DNA of 64,000 nucleotides from BP-133 sp040756995 (GTDB taxonomy: Bacteria > Actinomycetota > Acidimicrobiia > IMCC26256 > BP-133): NCBI GenBank assembly GCA_040756995.1, contig JBFLYK010000013.1, forward strand, positions 1 through 64,000, in the 5' to 3' direction. Below, piece after piece: positions 1 through 7,556 of this stretch. A program made the position numbers and the translations under genes. The notes beneath the pieces are model-generated. The model was not told the DNA's origin. It ran no database searches and saw nothing but the letters and a program-made list of their open reading frames with translations. The stretch's first letter is position 1, and every line of letters begins with the position of its first letter.

Positions 1-2
1 AG

Positions 3-190
3 AGCCAAGGCCAAGGCCAAGGCCAGGGACAAGGCCAAGGCCAAGGCCAGGGTCAGGGACAGGGCCAAGGACAAGGCCAGGGATCGGGCCAAGGCCAGGG
101 TCAGGGCTCCGGGCAGGGACAGGGGTCGGGGTCGGGGTCGGGGTCGGGTTCCGGTTCCGGTTCCGGTTCGGGACAGGGGCAAGGGAGCGG
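3..190 (+). repeat. In-frame Gly-Gln / Gly-Ser microsatellite
   Basis: Tandem hexamers of the GGCCAA/GGACAG type run to about nt 120 and are followed by GGGTCG/GGTTCC hexamers. All are in one reading frame and encode (GQ)n then (GS)n. The array continues off the left edge, so its full length is unknown. Confidence 0.9.
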
Positions 191-551
191 CTCGGCCAGC
201 GGACAGGTGGGCGGCACCGGCGCGGCCACCGGCTCCGGGCGGGGCGGCGTCGGCACCGCCAACGGTTCCGGCAACAACGCCTCCGTGGGACTCCAGTCAG
301 CCACGGTCTACGACCCGATCGCCGGCGGCACCGGCGAACAGATCAACCTCGGCGGTCGCCCCGGCCAGGGTCCCACCACCAACGCCGGCCGCGGCCAGGG
401 CCTCAGCCGCGCCTCCGGCGCCCAGGTCCCCCTCGAACGGGCCCTCCCCTACTACCGCGCCGAAGCGACCCGGGCCCTCGACTCCCTGAACCTCCCGCCC
501 TCCCTGCGCGCCCTGGTGCGCGCCTACTTCGACTCCTTGGGCGCCGAATGA
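3..551 (+). CDS. C-terminal part of a Gly-Gln repeat protein (5' end outside the window)
   Basis: The frame is already open at the first bases, so only about the last 182 residues are seen. They begin with an almost pure Gly-Gln dipeptide run (to about nt 120), then Gly-Ser, then a Gly/Thr/Asn-rich linker. The end is a unique tail of about 40 residues finishing PPSLRALVRAYFDSLGAE. The run is encoded by a 6-bp unit (GGCCAA and variants), so length changes keep frame. The stop TGA overlaps an ATG (ATGA, 548-551), as in a coupled operon, and MoxR, DUF58 and VWA genes follow. I infer membership of that operon. The function of the missing N-terminus cannot be judged. Confidence 0.75.
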   Translation, partial: SQGQGQGQGQGQGQGQGQGQGQGQGQGSGQGQGQGSGQGQGSGSGSGSGSGSGSGSGQGQGSGSASGQVGGTGAATGSGRGGVGTANGSGNNASVGLQSATVYDPIAGGTGEQINLGGRPGQGPTTNAGRGQGLSRASGAQVPLERALPYYRAEATRALDSLNLPPSLRALVRAYFDSLGAE

Positions 552-826
552 CACACGAAGGGTCCTCCGCCATCGCTCGCTCGCGCCGCCGGCCTTCCGC
601 GGCGCCTCCCTGCGCTGCCAGGAGCCGCATGATTGCCCCTCGACCTCGTAGCCCCCGCAACCTCCGCTTTGCGCGCGCCGCGCCACCCCCCGGTCGGCCG
701 CCCGACTCCTTCAACCCGCCTGCCGCGTGCAGCGCGCCGCCCGCCGGTCGGCCGCTCGATTCCTTCAGGCTGCCTCCGTCCCTGCGGGCCCTGGTGTGGC
801 CCTTCGATTCTTTGGGAGTCCGATGA
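472..826 (+). repeat. Duplicated 3' gene end with an internal 54-bp tandem repeat
   Basis: The last ~75 bp of the Gly-Gln gene (475-551) recur in degenerate form at 752-826 in the same orientation and frame. LDSLNLPPSLRALVRAYFDSL becomes LDSFRLPPSLRALV-WPFDSL. Both copies end in an ATGA stop/start overlap. Between them, 690-724 and 744-778 match with a 54-bp period (CCGGTCGGCCGC.CGA.TCCTTCA). The second copy supplies the TTTGGGAG ribosome-binding site and the ATG of the MoxR gene. Confidence 0.8.
548..826 (+). CDS. Possible 92-residue bridging protein derived from the upstream gene end
   Basis: The frame starts at the ATG that overlaps the upstream stop (ATGA, 548-551) and ends at a TGA that overlaps the MoxR start (ATGA, 823-826). 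It would therefore join the two genes by translational coupling. The predicted product is Arg/Pro/Ala-rich with no domain. It has two ~18-residue repeats (PPPGRPPDSF / PPAGRPLDSF), and its last 24 residues copy the C-terminus of the upstream protein. It may be a real small protein, or an untranslated scar of a duplication that happened to stay open. No strong ribosome-binding site precedes 548, so translation would depend on coupling. Confidence 0.35.
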   Translation: MTHEGSSAIARSRRRPSAAPPCAARSRMIAPRPRSPRNLRFARAAPPPGRPPDSFNPPAACSAPPAGRPLDSFRLPPSLRALVWPFDSLGVR

Positions 827-1851
827 CCATCTCCGACGCCAACATGCCCGGACAGCTCGCTCCAGAGGCGTACGCCGAAGTGGCGGCAGCCATCGAGGCG
901 CAGGTGGGGCGGGTCATTGTCGGGCAGGCCGATCTGGTGCGGCTGGTGCTCGTCTGCCTGGTCTGTGAAGGGCATGCGCTCATCGAGGGCGTGCCCGGGC
1001 TCGGCAAGACCGTGCTGCTGAAGACGCTGTCGGACGCCCTGAACCTGTCGTTCTCCCGGCTGCAGTTCACGCCTGACCTGATGCCGGCCGACATCGTGGG
1101 CACCAACGTCCTCGAGGAGGACGAGGCCGGTCGGCGCCAGTTCCGCTACCGGCCCGGGCCGGTGTTCGCCCAGCTGGTCCTGGCCGACGAGATCAACCGG
1201 GCCACGCCGAAGACGCAGTCGGCGCTGCTGGAGGCGATGGCCGAGCGGGCCGTGACCGTGGCCGGCGAGACGCGCCGTCTGCCCCGCCCCTTCCTCGTCA
1301 TGGCCACGATGAACCCGATCGAGATGGAGGGCACCTATCCCCTGCCCGAAGCCCAGCTCGACCGGTTCCTCCTCAAGGCGCTCGTGCCGTTCCCCACCGC
1401 CGCCGAACTGGCGGAGGTGGTGGAGCGCACCACCGGCGCCGGGCTCGCCCAGGTCGAGCAGGTGGCCGACGCCGCCACCCTGGGCGCCATGGTGGAGCTC
1501 ACCCGCCAGGTGCCGGTGGCCTCCCACCTCGTGGCCCACGCCGTCGACCTCGTGGTGGCCAGCCACCCCGACGGCGCCGGCGCCCCGGAATCGGTCAAGC
1601 GCTACGTGCGGGTCGGTGCCTCACCCCGAGGCGCCCAGGCGCTGGTCCTGGCGGCGAAGGCCGCCGCCCTGCTCGACGGCCGCCCCAACGTGTCGGCGGC
1701 CGACATCCGGGCCATGGCCCGTCCGGCGCTGCGCCACCGCCTCGTCCTCGGCTACGAAGCCACCGCCGACGGCGTGACCGCCGACGACGTCGTCTCCGCC
1801 GTCCTCGGCGCCATCGAGGAACCGAAGCCCGGCCTCCGAGGCGCCCCGTGA
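823..1851 (+). CDS. MoxR-family AAA+ ATPase (operon 1)
   Basis: A 342-residue cytoplasmic AAA+ ATPase of the MoxR family. These proteins act as chaperone-like ATPases, usually with DUF58 and VWA partners. Walker A is GVPGLGKT near residue 61 and Walker B is LADEIN near 122. The MATMNPIEMEGTYPLPEAQLDRF segment with sensor and arginine-finger residues follows, and a C-terminal lid domain ends in DDVVSAVLGAIEEP. The ATG at 823 is preferred over an upstream GTG because TTTGGGAG lies 5 bases ahead of it and the family N-terminus begins just after it. The gene is followed by DUF58 and VWA genes, the usual partner set. Confidence 0.93.
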   Translation: MTISDANMPGQLAPEAYAEVAAAIEAQVGRVIVGQADLVRLVLVCLVCEGHALIEGVPGLGKTVLLKTLSDALNLSFSRLQFTPDLMPADIVGTNVLEEDEAGRRQFRYRPGPVFAQLVLADEINRATPKTQSALLEAMAERAVTVAGETRRLPRPFLVMATMNPIEMEGTYPLPEAQLDRFLLKALVPFPTAAELAEVVERTTGAGLAQVEQVADAATLGAMVELTRQVPVASHLVAHAVDLVVASHPDGAGAPESVKRYVRVGASPRGAQALVLAAKAAALLDGRPNVSAADIRAMARPALRHRLVLGYEATADGVTADDVVSAVLGAIEEPKPGLRGAP

Positions 1852-1890
1852 ACCGAGCGCAGTCCGTCTCACCGCCGGCCCCCGCCAAAC

Positions 1891-1937
1891 CGGCGTTCCA
1901 TTTCCGCCATATCCCGGTAAACGAGCGCCAGTTGGGG
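1891..1937 (+). repeat. Nested palindromic element, copy 1
   Basis: This 47-bp sequence is about 89% identical (42/47) to 49807-49853, in the same orientation. The outer arms are CCGGCGTTC and GAGCGCCAG. The inner arms TTTCCG and CGGTAA flank the loop CCATATCC. It lies in the gap between the MoxR and DUF58 genes and ends 17 bases before the DUF58 start codon. Confidence 0.8.
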
Positions 1938-1954
1938 CCGGTGGAGGCGGCGGC

Positions 1955-2818
1955 GTGAGCGAGTTGCTGCCGCCGCCGCTGTTGGCGCGGTTGGAAACGC
2001 TGCAGATGGCGACACGGCGGCGGCTGGCCGGGCAGCTGGCCGGGGAGCACCGGTCGCCGCGGCATGGCAGCTCCCTCGACTTTGCCGACTACCGCACGTA
2101 CCACCCGGGCGACGACTTCCGGCGCATCGACTACCACCTCTACGCCCGGCTCGACACGTTGCTGCTCAAGCTCTACGAGGCCGAGGACGAGGTCCGCCTC
2201 CGGCTCCTGGTCGACACGTCGGCGTCGATGGCCCGGGGCGGAAAGCTGCAACAGGCGGCCCGCATCGCCGGCGCCCTCGGGTTCGTGGCGCTGGTACGGC
2301 GGGATCCCGTCACCCTGCACACCTTCCCGTTCGAAGACGCCGCTCCCCGCTTCGTCGGCCGCAACGCCGCACCGCTCCTCTTCCGCCACCTGCAGGCGCA
2401 GCAGGGGTCGGGCACCACGCCGTTCGCCGCCGCCGCCACCCACCTCCTCGCCCGCCCCGGCCCGCCCGGCCTGACCGTCGTGTGTTCCGACCTCCTCACG
2501 CCGGAATGGGAGACGGGCCTCTCCCGCCTGCCGGCCCGGGGTGGCGACGTCGTCATCGTCCACGTGCTGGCCCCCGAAGACCTCAAACCCGACTTCGTCG
2601 GCGATCTCGAGCTCGTCGACATCGAAGGCGCCGGCCGCGTCGCCGTCAGCTGCTCGCCCGACACCGTGGCGCAGTACGCCAAGTCTGCCGAAGCCTGGGC
2701 CGACAACGTCGCCGCCCGGGCCCGCGCCGCCGGCGCCGCCTACGTCCGTGTCGCTTCCGACGCCGACATCGAACCCCTGCTCCTTGGCAACTGGCGCGAC
2801 GCCGGCGTCCTGCGATGA
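1955..2818 (+). CDS. DUF58 domain protein (operon 1)
   Basis: A 287-residue DUF58 protein, the standard partner of MoxR ATPases. The family signature is clear: DFADYRTYHPGDDFRRIDYH around residues 46-65. It is followed by a degenerate VWA-like fold with the metal-site-like motif LVDTSASMARGG near 90. No membrane segment is visible, so it is probably cytoplasmic or peripheral. It begins with GTG 104 bp after the MoxR stop. Nearly half of that gap is a palindromic element. The next gene encodes the membrane VWA partner. Specific substrates of such MoxR-DUF58-VWA sets are generally unknown. Confidence 0.9.
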   Translation: MSELLPPPLLARLETLQMATRRRLAGQLAGEHRSPRHGSSLDFADYRTYHPGDDFRRIDYHLYARLDTLLLKLYEAEDEVRLRLLVDTSASMARGGKLQQAARIAGALGFVALVRRDPVTLHTFPFEDAAPRFVGRNAAPLLFRHLQAQQGSGTTPFAAAATHLLARPGPPGLTVVCSDLLTPEWETGLSRLPARGGDVVIVHVLAPEDLKPDFVGDLELVDIEGAGRVAVSCSPDTVAQYAKSAEAWADNVAARARAAGAAYVRVASDADIEPLLLGNWRDAGVLR

Positions 2819-2841
2819 CTGGCACGCTGGCCGCCATCCGG

Positions 2842-2890
2842 GACCCTGAGCGGAAAACGCACACCTACTGGGGGTTTTCCGCTCCGGGTC
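2842..2890 (+). repeat. Hairpin element A before the VWA gene
   Basis: The arms GACCC-t-GAGCGGAAAAC and GTTTTCCGCTC-c-GGGTC form a 17-bp stem with one mismatch around a 15-base loop. The stem could act as a terminator or attenuator in the operon. It also aligns with the next hairpin (2908-2950), so it may be one unit of a repeated palindromic element. Confidence 0.8.
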
Positions 2891-2907
2891 TCTTGAGCGG
2901 GCAGGAG

Positions 2908-2950
2908 CCCGAGCGGTTTACCCACCGTAACGGTGGGTTTTTCGCTCGGG
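2908..2950 (+). repeat. Hairpin element B before the VWA gene
   Basis: The outer stem is CCCGAGCG/CGCTCGGG and the inner stem is ACCCACCGT/ACGGTGGGT with a one-base loop. It starts about 66 bp after the start of hairpin A and shares its GAGCGG...CGCTC.GGGTCT skeleton. The VWA start codon is 17 bases downstream. Confidence 0.8.
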
Positions 2951-2966
2951 GTCTGGCGGTGCAGCC

Positions 2967-5900
2967 ATGAGGTTCACCAATCCGGCGGCACTCGGGCTGC
3001 TGGCGCTCGCCATTCCTATCGTGCTGTTGCACATCCTGCGGCCTCGTAGGCCGCAGATCGTCGTCGGGTCCACCTACTTGTGGAAGCCGTTGGCGCAGCC
3101 GGTCTCCGCCGCTTCGCCCTGGCAGAAGCTCAGGCCTTCACTGCTGCTCATCCTGCAGTTGCTGGCGGTTGCGTTGCTGGCGCTGGCGGTGGCCAGGCCG
3201 GTTCGGCTGACTGCGGCACCGTTGGCCCGGCACACCGTGTTCATCGTCGACGACTCCGGGTCGATGGCCGCCAACGACGGCAAGCCGGACCGGATCGGCG
3301 CCGCCCGGGCCCGGGCCCAGGCCCTGCGCAAGCAGCTGCCGGCCGGGGGGCAGGCCAGCGTGGTCGTCGCTTCGGCCCAGCCCCGGGTGCTGCTCTCCGC
3401 CAGCGACGACTCCCGGGCCTTCACCGAAGCGCTGGCGGCCATCCCGCCGCCGGCGGGCACGGCGGACTTCGCCGGCGCCTTCAATCTGGCCGAGAGCCTG
3501 GAGACGCCCGGCGTCCCGATCGGGTTCGTCCTCCTGTCCGACGGTGGCCTCTCCCCCGCCGAACAGAAGCTGCTCCCGCCCGGTACGCGGTACGAGAAGG
3601 TCGGCGACCGGGCCACCAACCGGGCCATCACCCGGCTCGTCGTCGAGCCCCGGGGCAGCGGACTGCGGGCCCTCGTGACCCTGCGCAACACCGGCGGTGC
3701 CGAGGCCACCCAGACGCTCCGGCTCGACGTCGACGGCCGTACCGTCCACCGGGAATCCGTCCACCTCCCGGAGGGCGGCGTCGTCGAGCGGGAGGTCGAC
3801 CTCCCGGCCGGCGAACGGGTGGAGGCGCTCCTCGACGGTGACGACCTCCTCGCCGCCGACAACCACGCCTACGCCACCGCCGCCCCCCGGCCCCGCCTCC
3901 GCATCCTCCTGGCCGGCCCCGAAGACCTGTTCCTGGAGCGGCTCCTGGCCGCCATCCCCGGCGTCACGCTGGAACGGAGCGAGGCGTCCCGGCCGGCGCC
4001 GGGCCTGGACCTCGCCGTCTACAACCAGGTACCCGTCCCGGCCGACCCCGGCACGCCGTGGCTGGCCATCGCCCCACCGGGGGGCGCCCCCGGCCTCACC
4101 GTGGCCGGCGCCGTGGACCAGCCGGCGGTGGCGCTCGTCCGGGCCGAGCACCCGCTGCTGGCCGGACTCGACCTGTCGACCGTCGGCATCTCCACCGCCC
4201 AGAAGCTCGCTCCCCGGGCCGATGACCAGGTGCTCGTCGGCGCCGAGGAGACACCGCTGTTCGTCCGGGGCAGCCGGGACGGCCGGGCCTTCGCCTACCT
4301 CGGCTTCAAGCTGGCCGACTCCAACCTGCCGCTGACCGTCGCCTTCCCGGTGCTGGCCGACCGGCTGCTCACCGACCTGTCGGGCGCCGCCGCCGCGCCC
4401 GGCGACGTCCGGGCCGGGCAGCCCCTCCCGCTCCCACCCGGCGGGACGGCGGTCACCGTCCTGCGGCCGGGCGGCACCCGCATCGAGGTCCCGGCCGGCG
4501 GCGCTGGGCCCCTCACCGACCGCACCGGCTTCTACCGCATCCAGGCCGGGGCTTCGGGGCCCGGGGGAACGGGCGGCAAGCCGGAGCAGGTGGTGGCCGT
4601 CAACGCCCCCATCGGCGAATCGGCGCTGGCGCCGGCCGACACCCTGCCCGTCCGCCCCCGACCGCCCGCTCCCGGCGAGCGCGCCCCCCGGGGCGAGGTG
4701 TCGCTGCTGCGCTGGATCATCCTCGCCCTGGCGCTGGTGCTGGCGGCCGAGTTCCTCGCCAGCCGCCGGTCCCGGGGCGTACCCCGCCGCCAGTGGCGAG
4801 CCGGTGTCGCCGCCCGGGCCGCCATCGCCGCCTGCCTGCTCGGAGCGCTGCTCGGGATCTCGCTGCCCCGCGGTGGCGGCCGGGTGGCCACCGTGTTCCT
4901 GGTCGACGCCTCCGACTCGATGGGCGCCGGCGGCAAGGAAGCGGCGCTGGAGTGGGTCCGCCAGGCGCTGGCCGAGCAGCCCAAGGGCACCAGGGCCGGC
5001 GTCGTCCTCTTCGGCGGGGACGCCCGGGTCGAGGCCACCCTGGCCCCCCGGATCCGCCTGTCCGACGCCGCCGTCCAGGTCGACGCCAGCCGCACCAACC
5101 TGGCCGGCGCCCTCCGCCTCGCCGGCGCCCTGCTGCCCGACGACGCCCGGCGGCGGGTCGTGCTCGTCTCCGACGGACGGGCCACCGAAGGGGACGCCGC
5201 CCTCGAAGCCCGTCGCCTCAAAGAGGACGGTATCGACCTCGACGTCCACACCGTGGCCGCCGCCGAGGGGCCCGACGCCGCCGTCGCCCGGATCGACGCC
5301 CCCGGCTCCGCCCACAAGGGCGAATCGTTCCTGCTGCGGGCCAAGATCGCCTCCACCCGGGCCGGCCCGGCCCGGGTCACCCTCCAGAAGGACGGCGTCC
5401 CGGTCGAGGAGCGGGTTGTCGACCTCGCCGTCGGCGAGACCGTCGTCGAGTTCAACCAGGTGGCCGGCGACCCGGGCTTGTCCCGCTACCGCGTCGAGGT
5501 GAGCGCGGCCGGGGACACCGTCAGCGCCAACGACGCCGGCTACGCCGCGGTGGCCGTCGAGGGCCCGCCCAAGGTCCTCATCGCCGAAGGGACGGCCGGC
5601 GAGGGCGCGGCGCTGGCCGCCGCGCTGCGGGCCGGCGGCCTCGACGTCGAGGTGAAGAGGGCCGCCGAGTTGCCGGCGCTCGACCGGCTCGGCACCTACT
5701 CGGCCACCGTCCTCGTCGACGTCGACGCCCATTCCCTTTCCCGACAACAGATCCACGACCTCACCGCCGCGACCCGCGACCTCGGCCGGGGCCTCGTCGT
5801 GATCGGCGGCGACCACTCCTACGCCCTCGGCGGCTACCGCGACTCCGAACTCGAGCAGCTCCTCCCGGTGGTGAGCGACATCACCGACCCGAAACGGAAG

Positions 5901-7553
5901 CAGTCGGTGGCCGAGGTACTGGCCATCGACTCGTCGGGCTCCATGGGTGCCTGCCATTGCGCCGAGGGCAACAACGGCATCGCCACCGGGGGCAACTTCC
6001 TCAATGGCGGGCTCAACAAGACCGACATCGCCAAGGCCGGCGCGGCCCGGGCGATCGAGGCGCTGTCGGCCACCGACCACGTGGGCGTCCTCGCCTTCAA
6101 CACCGAGCAGAACTTCGTAATCCCGCTCCAGCCGGTGCCACCCAAGGAGGAGATCGACAAGGGCCTCGGCCAGCTCACGCCCGCCGGCGGCACCGACCTG
6201 CGCCAGCCGCTCAAGACCGCCGCCGACGCGCTGCGGGGCGCCAAGGCCAGCCTCAAGCACATCGTGCTGTTCACCGACGGGTTCACGGCCGACAACGCCC
6301 TCGACGACCTCGTCGCCCAGGCCGGCCAGCTGGCCGACGAGGGCATCACGGTGTCGGTCCTGGCCACCGGGGAAGGCGCCAGCCAGGAACTCAAGGCCGT
6401 GGCCGACGCCGGACGGGGCCGCTTCTATCCCGGACGGGACCTGTCCGAGATCCCCCAGCTCATGGCCCAGGAGGTACTGCTCGCCTCCCGCGACTTCGTC
6501 AACGAAGGCGAGTTCCACCCCAAGGTCACAGGCCGAGGCCCCGCCGTGGATCAGCTCCAGGAGTCGCCGGCGCTGCTCGGCTATCTGGCCACCACGGCCA
6601 AGCCCACCGCCGAGGTGCAGCTCCGCATCGGAGTGGAGGACGACCCGCTGCTGGCCAGCTGGCGGGCGGGCCTCGGCCGGGTCACGGCCTGGACCAGCGA
6701 CGCCTCGAAGCGCTGGTCGAAGAACTGGGCCGCCTGGGGCGGTTACCAGAACTTCTGGGCCGCGGTGGTGAAGGACACGCTCCCCCTCGGCGGCTCCGAA
6801 GGCACCGCCGTCACGGCCAAGATCGACGGCGAGCGGCTGGAGATCGCGGCCGAGTCGGAGCAACCCTGGGCCGACGGCGCCACCGCCGTGGCCCGGGTCG
6901 CCGGCCCCGACGGCTCGAGCCGGGAAGTGCGGCTCGAGCGCACGGCCGGCGGGCGCTTCGCCGGTCAGATCGACGCCACCGCCGCCGGGAGCTACTCGGT
7001 CGGCGTGTCGGTGGACGGGCCCAGCGGGCGGCTGGCGTCGGGTGTGGCGCTGGCCAGCCAGTCGTACTCGCCGGAGTACCGGCCCGGACCGGCACAACCC
7101 GAGGAACTGGCCCGCCTGTCGGAGCTGGCCGGCGGGCGGGGCCCGATCGAAGCCGCCGCCGCCTTCGACACCGAGAGCCTGAGCAAGGGCCACGGCCGCC
7201 GGACGCTGACCGGCTGGCTCCTGCTCCTGGCGGCGCTGCTCTGGCCGCTGGACTGCGCCCTGCGCCGCCTGAGCTTCACCGCGGCCGCGCCCCGGGCACT
7301 GGCGGCCCGAGTCGGCTCCGGCCTGAAGTCACGGTTTCCCGGGCTGGATCGGCTGCCGCGGGTGGACCGCCTTCCGTCGCCGGCGCCGAAGCCCGGGCGC
7401 ACCTCGAACCCTCCGGGACCGCCGGACCCGCCCGCACCGCCGGCTCCGCCCGAACCAGCTCCGCCGGAACCGGCTCCGGTGGCGTCGAGCCCGTCGGACC
7501 CGCCGGACACGATCGGCCGGCTGCTGCAGCGCAAGCGCAGCGGGGGACGCTGA
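2967..7553 (+). CDS. Large membrane protein with three VWA-like domains (BatA-like/GATase-like fusion)
   Basis: A 1528-residue protein. Residues 1-80 hold the BatA-type N-terminus (MRFTNPAALGLLALAIPIVL) with two membrane helices. VWA 1 has VDDSGSM near 94. Two helices follow near 580-630 (WIILALALVLAAEF; AAIAACLLGALLGI). VWA 2 has VDASDSM near 646. A glutamine-amidotransferase-like segment (VVIGGDHSYALGG) lies near 945, and VWA 3 has IDSSGSM near 987. A late membrane helix near 1415 precedes a Pro-rich cytoplasmic tail (PPAPPAPPEPAPPEPAP). The layout reads as two normally separate VWA membrane proteins joined in one frame. It is the probable membrane client or partner of the MoxR/DUF58 pair upstream. 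The stop is 3 bases before the ccmF start. Confidence 0.88.
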   Translation: MRFTNPAALGLLALAIPIVLLHILRPRRPQIVVGSTYLWKPLAQPVSAASPWQKLRPSLLLILQLLAVALLALAVARPVRLTAAPLARHTVFIVDDSGSMAANDGKPDRIGAARARAQALRKQLPAGGQASVVVASAQPRVLLSASDDSRAFTEALAAIPPPAGTADFAGAFNLAESLETPGVPIGFVLLSDGGLSPAEQKLLPPGTRYEKVGDRATNRAITRLVVEPRGSGLRALVTLRNTGGAEATQTLRLDVDGRTVHRESVHLPEGGVVEREVDLPAGERVEALLDGDDLLAADNHAYATAAPRPRLRILLAGPEDLFLERLLAAIPGVTLERSEASRPAPGLDLAVYNQVPVPADPGTPWLAIAPPGGAPGLTVAGAVDQPAVALVRAEHPLLAGLDLSTVGISTAQKLAPRADDQVLVGAEETPLFVRGSRDGRAFAYLGFKLADSNLPLTVAFPVLADRLLTDLSGAAAAPGDVRAGQPLPLPPGGTAVTVLRPGGTRIEVPAGGAGPLTDRTGFYRIQAGASGPGGTGGKPEQVVAVNAPIGESALAPADTLPVRPRPPAPGERAPRGEVSLLRWIILALALVLAAEFLASRRSRGVPRRQWRAGVAARAAIAACLLGALLGISLPRGGGRVATVFLVDASDSMGAGGKEAALEWVRQALAEQPKGTRAGVVLFGGDARVEATLAPRIRLSDAAVQVDASRTNLAGALRLAGALLPDDARRRVVLVSDGRATEGDAALEARRLKEDGIDLDVHTVAAAEGPDAAVARIDAPGSAHKGESFLLRAKIASTRAGPARVTLQKDGVPVEERVVDLAVGETVVEFNQVAGDPGLSRYRVEVSAAGDTVSANDAGYAAVAVEGPPKVLIAEGTAGEGAALAAALRAGGLDVEVKRAAELPALDRLGTYSATVLVDVDAHSLSRQQIHDLTAATRDLGRGLVVIGGDHSYALGGYRDSELEQLLPVVSDITDPKRKQSVAEVLAIDSSGSMGACHCAEGNNGIATGGNFLNGGLNKTDIAKAGAARAIEALSATDHVGVLAFNTEQNFVIPLQPVPPKEEIDKGLGQLTPAGGTDLRQPLKTAADALRGAKASLKHIVLFTDGFTADNALDDLVAQAGQLADEGITVSVLATGEGASQELKAVADAGRGRFYPGRDLSEIPQLMAQEVLLASRDFVNEGEFHPKVTGRGPAVDQLQESPALLGYLATTAKPTAEVQLRIGVEDDPLLASWRAGLGRVTAWTSDASKRWSKNWAAWGGYQNFWAAVVKDTLPLGGSEGTAVTAKIDGERLEIAAESEQPWADGATAVARVAGPDGSSREVRLERTAGGRFAGQIDATAAGSYSVGVSVDGPSGRLASGVALASQSYSPEYRPGPAQPEELARLSELAGGRGPIEAAAAFDTESLSKGHGRRTLTGWLLLLAALLWPLDCALRRLSFTAAAPRALAARVGSGLKSRFPGLDRLPRVDRLPSPAPKPGRTSNPPGPPDPPAPPAPPEPAPPEPAPVASSPSDPPDTIGRLLQRKRSGGR

Positions 7554-7556
7554 GCG

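Noticed and set aside
1..190. Possible CRISPR array or non-coding satellite
   Set aside because: The unit is 6 bp with no spacers and encodes a Gly-Gln/Gly-Ser run in the frame of the downstream tail.
3138..7193. A 1351-codon open frame on the - strand opposite the VWA gene
   Set aside because: It is a mirror of a very GC-rich gene with G/C third positions. The protein is low-complexity Gly/Arg/Gln with no domain, and the + strand frame has clear VWA motifs.
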